Made by a program: the position numbers and the translations under genes. The notes beneath the pieces were generated by a model. It saw only the letters and a list, made by a program, of their open reading frames with translations. It was not told the origin of the DNA and searched no databases. Below are positions 51,831-61,897 of a DNA stretch of 64,000 nt, one piece after another (positions within the stretch are counted from its first letter, which is position 1; each line of letters begins with the position of its first letter). The stretch spans positions 62,001 to 126,000 of IMG/VR virus record IMGVR_UViG_3300017991_000051; one strand, 5' to 3'. This DNA is from a virus.

Positions 51831-54800
51831 TTACGGGCTTACCATTAACGTTCCCGTAGCGTTTGTATAAAGCAATCCCGATGCTCCGGCAGCACTAGGA
51901 AGCGGCAGTTGGAATATAACATTATGCACGGTAGCTGTCCCGTTTACAGTTAGACGGGTTGGTGCGTTCGTTGTTCCGACACCAGTATTCCCCTGCGCCT
52001 GTGACGCTGACTCGTCCCAGTTCAAGGCGATGTGGCCAAAGCCGCTCCCCGTGTTTGTACCGGGAGCCATGTGAATGTGTGCCCCTGCTGTGTAAACTGT
52101 AGCCGTCGGGCAAGCATCTGCGGCCTCGAACACGAAGTTGCTTTGAACCTCATCGTGATACCCGTCGGTGGCGATCACACGGAAGGCGTTCGGCATATTG
52201 TTCCTGTGGCCGTGAAGCGACATAGTAACGCCGAGGTTCTGACTCTCCTTGCCGCCATAGAGTATGAGGCTGTTCTGCGAGTTATTTCCGTCCGGTCGAA
52301 TGCCATAGCCCTTTAGGTATATCGACCCAACAAGCAACGACTGGTATATCCACGCATCACCATCCTTATCACAATTCATCCTAGTCGAACCAGAACCCGT
52401 CGTAACCTTCAATAAAACCTCGTTCACCGCTGGGTCCGCATTGTGGATATGCAGCATACAACTCGGATTATTGGTTCCGATACCCACCCAGTTCGTCGGT
52501 GATGTGCCGTACGCGTTCGTATAGTACAGATGTCCTAATGAGTTCTGCCCCCACGTCGAGTTAGCTGAAAGATACCGTAGATTCACACACTCGAGGTCGT
52601 TTGTCGGGTCGGCCGTCAAAAGATGGTTGTCGTTCGTCCACACCATGAACTCATCGAACCACACCGACTCATAGCGGAAGTTGGCGGTGTTGGTTCCGTG
52701 CGCCGTATAATCAGCGTTGTGGTTGTCCGACAGGACAAGCGCACCCACGAAACCGCCGCCCTGAGATCTGCGGCCACCCATGATCTGATAAGAAGCGTCA
52801 ACGTCATTCCCCTGACCGCCGATGATCGTGGCATAGTCTGAGTTTGCCGCCATGTCATTATCATCTCCACCACCAATGACAGAGTCAGTGCAGCCGTTAC
52901 CCACGCTGTGGTTACGACCGCCGCCTATCACGAGGTAGTCGGCTGTTGAGCCGATCTGGATAGACTGACCTGAGCCGATGAAGTTGTAGTCGGAGTTGAT
53001 ACCGCTCGACCAGCTTCGTCCGTGGTAGTTGTTGTCACTACCGTCAGCCGATCCGTACCGTCCACTGATCCGGCAGAACTTCACCTTTGAGGTCGTTTCG
53101 TTTCTGTAACCACGAATCCATGACCACTTGGAAGCGTTGACGACGTTGGAATGCCCGAAGACATCACACTCTTCCGCTGCGTTGCTAACAGCATTACTCT
53201 GACCACCTATCCGAGAGAAAATAACATCAGAAGCTACCGAGTGACCGCGCCCCAAGATCATGTTATTGGTTGCCGAGTTACCAGCATCGAGAACCTCTTG
53301 AAGTGTCCCAGCGCCACCGCCGCCGCCAGCAACCGCCATCGACTGGGTTACGGTGCCGTCCGCGGAGACATACAGAAGGTTTGTAGCGAGGTCACTTATC
53401 TTAGCCCCGCTCTCAAACACGAGCGAGTTGGACGCTATGTTGTATAGCGTATTTGACATGAAGTTGAAACCTGATGCAGCTGTAATCTGGAGCATAGTTG
53501 TGCCGTCGTACATGAACTTCCAGTAGCCACCACTCGCGGCAGTCTTCTCGATACCGGTGTCACCGTGCGTGATTGTCGTACCAGCAACGCCGTCAAACCA
53601 GAGCTGACTCCCAGCCTGCATTGTGCCGTCACCTTTCCACGCCAAGCCCCGGAAGCCACCGCCGTATGAATGGTAGTAGAGGCCGCCGTTCCAGACGTTC
53701 ATGGCCAGCGTCACGGTAATGCCGCTCCAATCAATAGCCGGCACACTTGCACTTCCGACATACAGATCGCCACCCCGGACGCGAAGGTCCCCTTGGTTGG
53801 TCGAGATACTGCTCAATCCGCCTGCTACGGTAAACGGCGCCGTAAGCGTAACATTCGGCTGAAGGTTCGTGATGCCGCCGCCCCCGCCTGAGATCATGCT
53901 GTTTGTGTTCGCCCCGTCCGCCGACACGTAGAAGATATCCGTCCCCCTCGAGAAAATGCGAGAGTTATCGTCACACACCAGCATCAGGTTAGTCGACACG
54001 TTTGTAATACCGTAGCTCGACATATTGATGTTCGTCACCGCGACCTCTACACCTACCAACGGGTTCGTGCTCACGCCGTTAGAGGACGTGTAGTAGATCT
54101 GCGTACCATCCACGGACAGCCGCGAACCGTCTACGAATTCAATCGATTCCGTGGCCACGTTCGTGATGCTGTACCCGCCAGCGTTAATATTCGTACTGGC
54201 AGGACGGTTGGCCCAGTAGTCGAAATAGGTCTTTTCCGTGATACTCCGCGTATACAGCCGGAGGTCCCCAGACACCCTGTCCTGATAGACGATGTAAAGC
54301 ACGTCGTCAATCAGTACCGAATCAAACTCGTTGTCGCAGTCGAGAGGGAGTCGCACGTACGTCATGGCGCTCACCTTGTAATCGCCACCCGCGAGTCGCG
54401 GCATCGTAAGCAGCACGAGGTCGGTGTCGGACACGGTGCCGGCACCGGTCCCGTCGTTCGGCTGGTAGAGAACGAGGACGTCGCCGTTAGTACGTACGTT
54501 TACGGAGATCGTAGCAGAGTCGGAAGGATCGGAGTCCTTGGGGCCCTTATAGGGGCTGGGAGCGAGCCCAGCGTCGTTCTGAGCGATCATGAACGACTCC
54601 CATGCCGTGTTCGTACCCTCACCAGGATACTGGAAGGCGAAGCCGAGGTTAGCGTTATCGGCCGTAATACCGTTACGGAACCAGAAGCCCTCGAAGACCG
54701 CGACCATCTGGTCGTTGTTAGTGTTACGCCCCAGCCTGACGGCGCTGAAGCCGAACGGGGCCTGATACGGCGAAACGCCGTTGTAGACGATCACGTTAGT

Positions 54801-55754
54801 AGTCGCCGGCCGCCCTCCGCTGACAGGCTGTTTCTCGTACATGATGCCGGTATTCCGCTTCTGATAGGCGACGTGGATGTTACTGTTCTCATCGATCAGC
54901 ATATCGATCGCATGCGAGTCACGACCGTCGTTCTCGCCATACACTTCAGGGGTCCCCCACGCGCCGCCGGAGCGCACATTGCGCCTGTTGTAGGTGGCTC
55001 CGCTGTTGTATCCGTTATCCTCACCCACGTGGTATAGAACGAACACGTCATCGTTGGTCTGCACCTGAATGATCTGCGGCCGTGTACCGTGCCGGGGGTT
55101 CCCGTCATCCACCTGCTCTTTCGCCAGCCACGCACCACTCTTCCGCGTATACTGAATAGAGGTATCGCCCTTAACACCATCGAGGTTCCACGCGATGTGG
55201 GGCTGATTGTTGGTATCGATATCGATGTCGACGGTCTTCCCCTTGTAATCATATGCCTTCGTCTGCCCAGTATCCTCGAGGCTCCACGAGGATAGGTTGT
55301 AGACGCCGTACCGGATCGTACTCGCGTCGGAGTAGGCAAGCACGAGCCAGCCGTTGGTGTCGACAGCAACCGCCGGGGAGTAACCGGCATCGCCCACAGG
55401 CGTATCATTCGTCACGTAGACTGTCTCGAGCCCGATGTCGCGATCGTTGATAACGCCGGAGAAGTCCTTCAGCTCAACGGAGTAGCGATTGCTGGCAGCA
55501 ACCCACACGGGATCCGTCTCGAGTCCAGGAAGGCCGGCGATCGTCACGTAATCGACCTTGGCAGTGGACCACACGGGATCCACCTCGACGCTGATACCGC
55601 CCCCGCCAGCGCCCGCGGTGTCGATCGGTCGCCCATTAACGTAGATGAAGCCGCCGCCGGTGGAAGGCTGCATTGTCGCAGACACAGCGCCTGCGAGCGC
55701 GAACAGGATCAAACTACCGACAATCAGCGGCAGTGCTTTGAATGGCCGTATCAT
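51831..55754 (-). CDS. Giant fibre/adhesin-like protein with Sec signal peptide, 1307 aa
   Basis: Signal peptide at the N terminus (basic MIRPFK, hydrophobic core, VSA before TMQPS). Residues about 100-520 look like repeated beta-propeller blades (segments such as PAVAVDTNGWLVLAYSDAS and IDENSNIHVAYQKR). A middle part has repeats of the type FVDGSRLSVDGTQIYYTS. Residues about 848-1018 contain strings of VIGGG and IGGQ units like the left-handed beta-roll of YadA-type adhesin heads. The C terminus is fibre-like (GNTGVGTTN). It shares modules with the next gene upstream. No membrane anchor is visible at the C terminus. Adhesion or receptor binding is likely; export is predicted from the N terminus only. 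Confidence 0.72.
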   Translation of the reverse strand: MIRPFKALPLIVGSLILFALAGAVSATMQPSTGGGFIYVNGRPIDTAGAGGGGISVEVDPVWSTAKVDYVTIAGLPGLETDPVWVAASNRYSVELKDFSGVINDRDIGLETVYVTNDTPVGDAGYSPAVAVDTNGWLVLAYSDASTIRYGVYNLSSWSLEDTGQTKAYDYKGKTVDIDIDTNNQPHIAWNLDGVKGDTSIQYTRKSGAWLAKEQVDDGNPRHGTRPQIIQVQTNDDVFVLYHVGEDNGYNSGATYNRRNVRSGGAWGTPEVYGENDGRDSHAIDMLIDENSNIHVAYQKRNTGIMYEKQPVSGGRPATTNVIVYNGVSPYQAPFGFSAVRLGRNTNNDQMVAVFEGFWFRNGITADNANLGFAFQYPGEGTNTAWESFMIAQNDAGLAPSPYKGPKDSDPSDSATISVNVRTNGDVLVLYQPNDGTGAGTVSDTDLVLLTMPRLAGGDYKVSAMTYVRLPLDCDNEFDSVLIDDVLYIVYQDRVSGDLRLYTRSITEKTYFDYWANRPASTNINAGGYSITNVATESIEFVDGSRLSVDGTQIYYTSSNGVSTNPLVGVEVAVTNINMSSYGITNVSTNLMLVCDDNSRIFSRGTDIFYVSADGANTNSMISGGGGGITNLQPNVTLTAPFTVAGGLSSISTNQGDLRVRGGDLYVGSASVPAIDWSGITVTLAMNVWNGGLYYHSYGGGFRGLAWKGDGTMQAGSQLWFDGVAGTTITHGDTGIEKTAASGGYWKFMYDGTTMLQITAASGFNFMSNTLYNIASNSLVFESGAKISDLATNLLYVSADGTVTQSMAVAGGGGGAGTLQEVLDAGNSATNNMILGRGHSVASDVIFSRIGGQSNAVSNAAEECDVFGHSNVVNASKWSWIRGYRNETTSKVKFCRISGRYGSADGSDNNYHGRSWSSGINSDYNFIGSGQSIQIGSTADYLVIGGGRNHSVGNGCTDSVIGGGDDNDMAANSDYATIIGGQGNDVDASYQIMGGRRSQGGGFVGALVLSDNHNADYTAHGTNTANFRYESVWFDEFMVWTNDNHLLTADPTNDLECVNLRYLSANSTWGQNSLGHLYYTNAYGTSPTNWVGIGTNNPSCMLHIHNADPAVNEVLLKVTTGSGSTRMNCDKDGDAWIYQSLLVGSIYLKGYGIRPDGNNSQNSLILYGGKESQNLGVTMSLHGHRNNMPNAFRVIATDGYHDEVQSNFVFEAADACPTATVYTAGAHIHMAPGTNTGSGFGHIALNWDESASQAQGNTGVGTTNAPTRLTVNGTATVHNVIFQLPLPSAAGASGLLYTNATGTLMVSP

Positions 55755-55769
55755 GGTCTTGCTCCGTAG

Positions 55770-58700
55770 CTACTTAACTTTTTCAACGATCAGCGACAGA
55801 TCAGTAAACTCCAACTGTCGTGCGCCGGCAAACGTATTGTATAATCGAATGTCAAGAACGTCACCATCTGCTAGGTCAACAATGCGTTGCCCAGAAATGC
55901 ACTGAGCCTCACCGGTATCAATAAACTGTCGCCCACCTATACGTCCGAGCTTCACACCGTCCTTATACGCATACACCTCGATGACGGTGGTCGCATCCGT
56001 ATCCAAGCTGCCCGACAGTGTCAACCTGTTCTGACCGGCGCTCGTAGCGCTCACAGTGATATTCGACGTGCTGACAGTATACCCGTCGGAGAAGCCCGCT
56101 GACAAGTTCGTTATGATGATCGTAGACGTCGCCCCAACGTTCTGCGTGCTCACGTACGTCGTACCCAGCTCACATATGTCGAAGACGTTGGTCAGCGTCT
56201 GGTAATTGACCGCCTGCTTGCCGCTCGACGCGTCCTCAACCTCCGTGGGGGACCCGACCAAGTAGAAGCCGTTGGTCATTCTCACGAGGAACTCTGAATC
56301 CTGCACCGATGTCATGAAGTTCCCGCCGTCGCCGTTCCAGTAGAAACCACGGTCGTGCTTGTTCAGAACCTCAACGCCCCTGCCGCCGACGAACACGTTA
56401 TCCCCGCGGTTGGTAAGTCCACGGCCAACCATGAACGACTCGGTACCGTTGTCGTAGATACGACTTCCGAACGCCGCGCTCCTGTCCGCCGTTCCGGTCA
56501 TAGTAATGGTATTTCCGCTCGCGAACGAGTCGGTGGCCTGCATTGAAATGGTATCACCACCGGCAGCACTGTTGTCACCACCGCTCGTGAACGTGACGAA
56601 GCGACCCCATATAACGTTCCGGCTGGAATCAACGCTCTGATTGGACCCAACCACAAGCCCCTGATTCGCACCGCTGTTCGCCGTGAGGGTGTTCCCAGCC
56701 ATCACCATCGCAAAGGCGCTCGCGTGTATGGAGCCGCCAGCCGACCGCAGCAGGATTACGCTGTTGGAGCTGGCGATATTGCCGCCGTCTAAGCACGATT
56801 GCAGGTTGCTGACCGACCCACCAGCGCTGGTAAGGAATCCTGCGTCGTTGTTGTAGGTCGACAGGTTGGTGGATGTCCCAGCCGTACCGACCACGATATA
56901 CGCATTGGTCTCGCCGTTTGTCGCAACCATGCTGATATTCGTACCATCGGACGTGATCCTCGAGCCGTCCGTGAACTCCAAGGACGAGGGCGCGATGTTG
57001 ATGATGCTCTTGCCCTTCACATCGATCACGTCGTTGCTCCACGAGAGCATGACCGTCGAGCCATCAGTATCACGCAACTCACGGTCCTCCCAGTCGATAG
57101 CAATCGCCGGCGTGGAGTCAGACAGATGACGGCTATCCCACTCAATCGATTCATTGAAGCTGTCATCGTACGCGGTGGTGAGGTTCCAATCCATGACGAT
57201 CGATGGGCCCGATACTTGGTAGAGGTACCGGTTGTTCCAGTCGAAAGAGGCAACGCCATTGGCGTCGAAGCTCTGCTGCTCATCCCAGTCCGTCACGATC
57301 GTCGTACCGTCCGCATCGTAACACTCGCGGTTCTGCCAATCGAGTGCGTCGTTGCCCGCTGTATCGTAGGCCACCTGCGTATCCCAATCCAGCACGATGG
57401 AGGTGCCGTCCGCATCCATTGCCTGCCGGTTCTGGTAATCGATTGCCGCATTCTCCGAGCTGTCAATAAGCTCACGCACTTCCCACCAGATCGAAGTATT
57501 GCCGGACGTATCGTAAGCGGCCGCATTGAACCAATCTACAATCTCGACCCCGACGCTGTCATACAGCTTCATCGCCTTCGGGTCCATCCGGTTGGTCAGG
57601 TTCAGCCCCTCGATGTAATAGGAGCCCTCTCCCACGTACACGTGCCGGAAGGGCCTGTCAACGGATCCCGCATCCAGCGTGTTGCTGGTTGCAGGTAGCA
57701 GATGTTTGTTGAGCTGTACGGCGCTGTTCGAATACGAGAACACCTTAGTTAAACCATCCTCGGCGTAGAACGTACGCTCATCCCATTCGAAACAGTTGAA
57801 GCCGCCTGCGTCATATGCCGTCCTGTTCGGCCAATCGATGGCCAAGTTGCCGGACGCATCGTTCAGGTAGCCATCATCCCACTCAACCATCTCGTTCGTG
57901 TAGCCGTCGAAGAGACCCATATTCTCGTAGTCGATGGTGTAACCGCCGGAGTCCTTGAATGCGCGCCGGTTGATGACGTGAATGCTGTAGTCCTCATCAT
58001 CGTCGTAGATGATTCCATTCTGCCAGTCGTAGGCCTTACCGACCGCGACCCCGAGACGGTAGAGTATCTTGTTTTCCCAGTCCAGTGACTGTTCGGTAAC
58101 GACGGATGTGTAAAGCTTCCGGTTGGACGCATCCACGTTCAGCGGCGTATCGAGAACGAAGTTGGTGCCGCCGACGGAGATGCTGCCGTTAGTAAGCCGT
58201 AGATCTGTGAAGACCTGGAAGAGATTATTCGACCACGCGAAGATCTTGGTTGTGCCGTTTTCCGCGTAACCTTCCCGGCCGTCCCAATTCAGCGACGTAT
58301 CTTGACCAGCGTCATTCAACGCCATGATATCCCAATCGAGGACAATGCTCCCGTTGTCATCCAGCAGGTTCTGCAAACCCCAGTCTATGATGGTGGTTGT
58401 CCCGTCCGTTTCGTACATCCTACGCAAGCCGTAATCGATGGACAGCGCAGGGGTAGTATCTGACAACTGCCTTTGTGACCAGTCCAAGGACACGTCCTGA
58501 TCCCCGTCGTTCAGGACCATCGTAAGCCAGTCAAGCACGATGTCACCGCCAGCATCAAACGCGGTTCCAAGGTTCCAGTCCAACGTGGCGACGCCGCCCG
58601 CCGTATATAACGTCATCGCCTTCGGATCCATCCGGTTCGTCAGGTTCAGGCCTTCGATGTAATAGGAACCGGGCCCAACATACACGTGCTTCACTGGGTT

Positions 58701-60104
58701 ATCGATGGAGCCGATGTTCACGACGTTACTGGCCCACGGGATCAGGTTGGAGTGCAGTGTGATCGACGTATCGTTCGTCCACGACAGCATCGGAGCCCCG
58801 TTGGTCCCGATCAGCGTCTTGTTCGGTAGATCCAGCCCCTCGACGTACAGCACGCGATAAATAGAGTTGGAGTCCGCATAAGTAACCTGCAGGTCCGGGT
58901 CCACGCGTCGCGGGTTGTACATGGAATACCCGACATCCATGGTACAGCTTGCTTGGAAGCCGGTGATGACACCCGTTATCTCACAATCCCTTATCACGAG
59001 ATCGCTGTTAATATTCTCCGGGATGGCGAGGCCTAAGATATGGCCGTTCAGCGTGCACTCGATCAACGTCAGGGACCCGTTATCAGATAGTGAGAAACAG
59101 TCAGTCGCTCCGTTGATCGTCATGTACGCAAAGGTGTTCGTATAGTTGATTGTCAACTCGGCCGGCGCCGGGAGGTTGACAGTTGTCGCATCCCGACCGG
59201 CGCCTACGACGGTCACGTCAGCACCGATGGAAGGCGTAAGTGTTCCGTATATGCCAGGCCCGACGGCCACAATATCGTTGGCTACAGCCGCGTTCAGAGC
59301 GCTGGTGAGGTTAGTTCCATACCCAGCCTTGAAGTCGCCAGTATGGGCATAGATCTTGATGCCGTGAGCGTTGTTGGTGATGAGAGACATAATGCTCTCG
59401 CCGCCGAGAAAGAGGTTGTTGAAGTAACCGGCGTTGAACGGCCGGTCACGGCGCCCGACGCTGAGCGTATTGCTCGTAGCGGGGAAGAAGTTCATCCCCG
59501 TCAGGAAGACACCGGACGTCGATATCGTCATGTACTCCGAAACGTTCGCATTGAACAGGCGTATCTCGCTGTCGACATTCGTACTCGTACCCAAGTACAG
59601 GTCGCCGTGGTCCGTATGATCAGCAGAGTACAGGAATATATATGCTCCCGCGTTCTGTGCCGCACCCACCGGCGGAAACTTGAGATCGAGGCGGCCACCC
59701 ACCGGACCCCATATGACGCTGTCCGCGTCCGTGAAGTACAGTTCATTAACGTTGGTGATGCCCTGTGAGTTAATGTCAACGGGCGCAAGTGCCGGATAGA
59801 AAGCCCACTGGGCAACAGCGTTCGTCAAACCGTTGGTAACGGACTGCCAGTTGGCAGCGTCGGTCGGGTTCACCGGATCGCCAAGGTTGAGGATCCGGAA
59901 GTTGGCCATATTCACGTTCTGGATCGCCGGCTTCGTCGACCATTCGGTGGCCACGCCGCCGGCCTTGACCTTGTTGAAGTTCCGATTGAGTTTGTTCCGA
60001 ACCTGCGTCATCGTATCATTCGGACGGATCGGTTCGAAATTGACCGCCCATACGGCGGTGGCCAACAGGGCGGCAATGGCAGCAACACTGATAAACTTCT
60101 TCAT
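55770..60104 (-). CDS. Giant repetitive fibre/adhesin-like protein with Sec signal peptide, 1444 aa
   Basis: Signal peptide MKKFISVAAIAALL... AVWA before VNFEP. Then a beta-helix-like region (about residues 255-390, with TVVGAGRDAT), and three arrays (27 units in my count) of a 16-17 residue repeat of the form LYDxxGxxxIDWxxR, at about 58230-58610, 57730-58110 and 57025-57567. Each array ends with an x-x-W/Y-SN motif. Residues about 1135-1245 look like YadA-type head repeats and the last about 110 residues a beta-sandwich (GYTVSTSNITVSA, LSLIVEKVK). It lies just downstream of the head/neck genes. Attachment to the virion or cell surface is not determined. Confidence 0.72.
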   Translation of the reverse strand: MKKFISVAAIAALLATAVWAVNFEPIRPNDTMTQVRNKLNRNFNKVKAGGVATEWSTKPAIQNVNMANFRILNLGDPVNPTDAANWQSVTNGLTNAVAQWAFYPALAPVDINSQGITNVNELYFTDADSVIWGPVGGRLDLKFPPVGAAQNAGAYIFLYSADHTDHGDLYLGTSTNVDSEIRLFNANVSEYMTISTSGVFLTGMNFFPATSNTLSVGRRDRPFNAGYFNNLFLGGESIMSLITNNAHGIKIYAHTGDFKAGYGTNLTSALNAAVANDIVAVGPGIYGTLTPSIGADVTVVGAGRDATTVNLPAPAELTINYTNTFAYMTINGATDCFSLSDNGSLTLIECTLNGHILGLAIPENINSDLVIRDCEITGVITGFQASCTMDVGYSMYNPRRVDPDLQVTYADSNSIYRVLYVEGLDLPNKTLIGTNGAPMLSWTNDTSITLHSNLIPWASNVVNIGSIDNPVKHVYVGPGSYYIEGLNLTNRMDPKAMTLYTAGGVATLDWNLGTAFDAGGDIVLDWLTMVLNDGDQDVSLDWSQRQLSDTTPALSIDYGLRRMYETDGTTTIIDWGLQNLLDDNGSIVLDWDIMALNDAGQDTSLNWDGREGYAENGTTKIFAWSNNLFQVFTDLRLTNGSISVGGTNFVLDTPLNVDASNRKLYTSVVTEQSLDWENKILYRLGVAVGKAYDWQNGIIYDDDEDYSIHVINRRAFKDSGGYTIDYENMGLFDGYTNEMVEWDDGYLNDASGNLAIDWPNRTAYDAGGFNCFEWDERTFYAEDGLTKVFSYSNSAVQLNKHLLPATSNTLDAGSVDRPFRHVYVGEGSYYIEGLNLTNRMDPKAMKLYDSVGVEIVDWFNAAAYDTSGNTSIWWEVRELIDSSENAAIDYQNRQAMDADGTSIVLDWDTQVAYDTAGNDALDWQNRECYDADGTTIVTDWDEQQSFDANGVASFDWNNRYLYQVSGPSIVMDWNLTTAYDDSFNESIEWDSRHLSDSTPAIAIDWEDRELRDTDGSTVMLSWSNDVIDVKGKSIINIAPSSLEFTDGSRITSDGTNISMVATNGETNAYIVVGTAGTSTNLSTYNNDAGFLTSAGGSVSNLQSCLDGGNIASSNSVILLRSAGGSIHASAFAMVMAGNTLTANSGANQGLVVGSNQSVDSSRNVIWGRFVTFTSGGDNSAAGGDTISMQATDSFASGNTITMTGTADRSAAFGSRIYDNGTESFMVGRGLTNRGDNVFVGGRGVEVLNKHDRGFYWNGDGGNFMTSVQDSEFLVRMTNGFYLVGSPTEVEDASSGKQAVNYQTLTNVFDICELGTTYVSTQNVGATSTIIITNLSAGFSDGYTVSTSNITVSATSAGQNRLTLSGSLDTDATTVIEVYAYKDGVKLGRIGGRQFIDTGEAQCISGQRIVDLADGDVLDIRLYNTFAGARQLEFTDLSLIVEKVK
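57570..57644. repeat. 75-base direct repeat in the giant fibre gene (copy A)
   Basis: Nearly identical to 58614-58688 (a limited number of base differences). It codes for the segment around NLTNRMDPKAM that starts an array of the LYD...DW repeats, and shows the protein grew by duplication. Confidence 0.7.
58614..58688. repeat. 75-base direct repeat in the giant fibre gene (copy B)
   Basis: Second copy of the 57570-57644 repeat, coding the same NLTNRMDPKAM-containing segment at the head of another array. Confidence 0.7.
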
Positions 60105-60116
60105 TCCTATCTCCCC

Positions 60117-60932
60117 CTAGCTGGAGCTTGATTCATGATCTTCAGGTCTCTCTAAACTGTACACTATATCCGTTGTAGGAGCAAGCCTCAGTTCCACGGG
60201 ATCGAAGATGAACGGGATGTCCCGGAAGTTGATTTCCTTCACCCGCTGCACGATGTACCGCTGATCCGAATCATACTTGATCCACACGTCCCCCGTGTCC
60301 AGCCAAGGACAGTTCAAGGCCCTCACAGGCCGCACACGGTCCTCGATGACCCCCTGACCCTCCGGCTGCGTCGTCGTCCGCCTGTTGACCCCCTGCGTGC
60401 TGTCAGCGACCCAGTAAACGAGGGGATCGAAGTAGCCGGCGACGAAGCCGGTGCCGAAGCAGTCCGGGCAGTGCGCGTTCTTCACCTCGCCGGTATCGTA
60501 GTCGAGGCAGGTGGGACATTGTGTACCCCACCGCTTCCTCTTATAGAGGTAGCCGCACATACCGGCGTACTTCTGAAGCCGGAGGGTCTCCTTCCGGATG
60601 ATCTCACGGTAGATGGGTAGGTCATGGTCCGACAAGTTGCCGACCATCTGCTTGTCCTCCGAATCGTAATTCACGCCATCGGCGGTCATACGTATCCGGT
60701 AGTACAGCCGCGGTGCCTTCCCGTACAGACGCCAGTTGGGGTCCTCAGCGATGTACTGGTCGGTTACCGTCGTAACGGTCTCCCAGGCACCGGCTGTGGT
60801 GCGGGAGACCATTACGCGGAAGGTGAGAGGACCTGTCGATCTGAACATGGGATGGAGATCCCATGCCAACAGCGCGCCGCCACGCATGCGGTAGTATACT
60901 TCAAACCTATTGAATACAGGAATGTCTGCCAT
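60117..60932 (-). CDS. Probable head-neck protein with Cys pairs, 271 aa
   Basis: Start at 60932 (MADIPVFNRFEVYY), below a hairpin element. Contains CGYLYKR, TQCPTCLDY and AHCPDCFGTGFVAGYF, a zinc-ribbon-like pattern of a type found in phage neck or head proteins, and ends HESSSS. Location beside the neck/head genes supports a connector role. Assignment by motif and position. Confidence 0.6.
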   Translation of the reverse strand: MADIPVFNRFEVYYRMRGGALLAWDLHPMFRSTGPLTFRVMVSRTTAGAWETVTTVTDQYIAEDPNWRLYGKAPRLYYRIRMTADGVNYDSEDKQMVGNLSDHDLPIYREIIRKETLRLQKYAGMCGYLYKRKRWGTQCPTCLDYDTGEVKNAHCPDCFGTGFVAGYFDPLVYWVADSTQGVNRRTTTQPEGQGVIEDRVRPVRALNCPWLDTGDVWIKYDSDQRYIVQRVKEINFRDIPFIFDPVELRLAPTTDIVYSLERPEDHESSSS

Positions 60933-60950
60933 CGTACCCGCCCGTAAATT

Positions 60951-60966
60951 GTGTAGCACGCTACAC
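60951..60966 (-). other. Perfect hairpin ahead of the neck gene
   Basis: GTGTAGC, two bases, GCTACAC. On the minus strand it is followed by AATTTACGG and then the RBS region and ATG of the gene at 60932. The AATTTACGG part resembles the flanks of the promoter-like site at 18722. Confidence 0.42.
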
Positions 60967-60976
60967 GGTTCGTCGC

Positions 60977-61873
60977 TTACCAGCGCGTCGAGTACGTGTA
61001 GCCGGAGCCCATTGTACCAAAACCGCCCTCGATGTTCATCTCGATTTTGCGCTCCTTCACGAACTGGCGCCAGTCGGCCAGCAACTGATTCGCCAGCTCA
61101 ACGTATATCTTCGCCTTGTCCCTGTCACTGACCGTTACTCCGCCCGCCACGTAGTTCAGGTGATCCCGGGCGTACCCGCGCGCCGCGATCTCCATGAGGT
61201 AGCCGGCGGTTGCCCGCAGCCAGTGAAAACGCCATGGGAATGTTCTCGGCGAGTACGTCGTCTTCGGTTGGTACTTCTCATTGAACTCGTCAATAGGAAG
61301 CCGCATACACGCCACGATCTGAGAGTCGTTGAATTCGAAATCGTCCAGCAGGAAGTTCTGCTCTGGGCACGAATCGCGCAGGATGAGCCGCACCTCCGGA
61401 ATCGTGATCGGGCCCGTGGAGGTCACGTTGAGCGACGGGTTGAACACTGCCCAGTACGGCGTATTCCATATCAGATCATCAGCTGCGTTGAATACCTGTA
61501 CCTGCGCAACGAAGATGCCGGCGAAACGGGTCTGCGTCGGCGTCAGCTTGGCTAGAACGATACCCTGCGCCGCGTCGGTAATCTCGCAGGTAACGTTGAA
61601 GATGGGGAGGGAGCTGACCTCGCGGTCCTTGATAATGAACTTGACCGTAAAGGAGCCGGTGGAAAGATCCACAGCGGCTCCATTACGATCCATCACGTAG
61701 AGCTTGAAATTGGTCTTCTGACATTGGTATGTCTGAACAACGGGCCGATCGCCGAAACACTTGCTCCGGCCCATGTCGACGGTTTCGTGCGCAAGGTCAT
61801 CGGACCCGCGGTTACCCGCAAACTGATCCTGGCTCCCTGTTGGGGATATCGATCCCTGATCGCATGCCGTCAT
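60977..61873 (-). CDS. Probable head/neck or baseplate-type protein, 298 aa
   Basis: The first about 150 residues (KTNFKLYVMDRNGAAVDLS, SFTVKFIIKDREV, QVFNAADDLIWNTPYW) resemble the N-terminal domain of BppU-type phage proteins. The second half is helical with an Arg/Trp-rich stretch. Position between head and neck genes. Role not certain. Confidence 0.58.
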   Translation of the reverse strand: MTACDQGSISPTGSQDQFAGNRGSDDLAHETVDMGRSKCFGDRPVVQTYQCQKTNFKLYVMDRNGAAVDLSTGSFTVKFIIKDREVSSLPIFNVTCEITDAAQGIVLAKLTPTQTRFAGIFVAQVQVFNAADDLIWNTPYWAVFNPSLNVTSTGPITIPEVRLILRDSCPEQNFLLDDFEFNDSQIVACMRLPIDEFNEKYQPKTTYSPRTFPWRFHWLRATAGYLMEIAARGYARDHLNYVAGGVTVSDRDKAKIYVELANQLLADWRQFVKERKIEMNIEGGFGTMGSGYTYSTRW

Positions 61874-61897
61874 GATTCATAACCCCGTGACACGACC

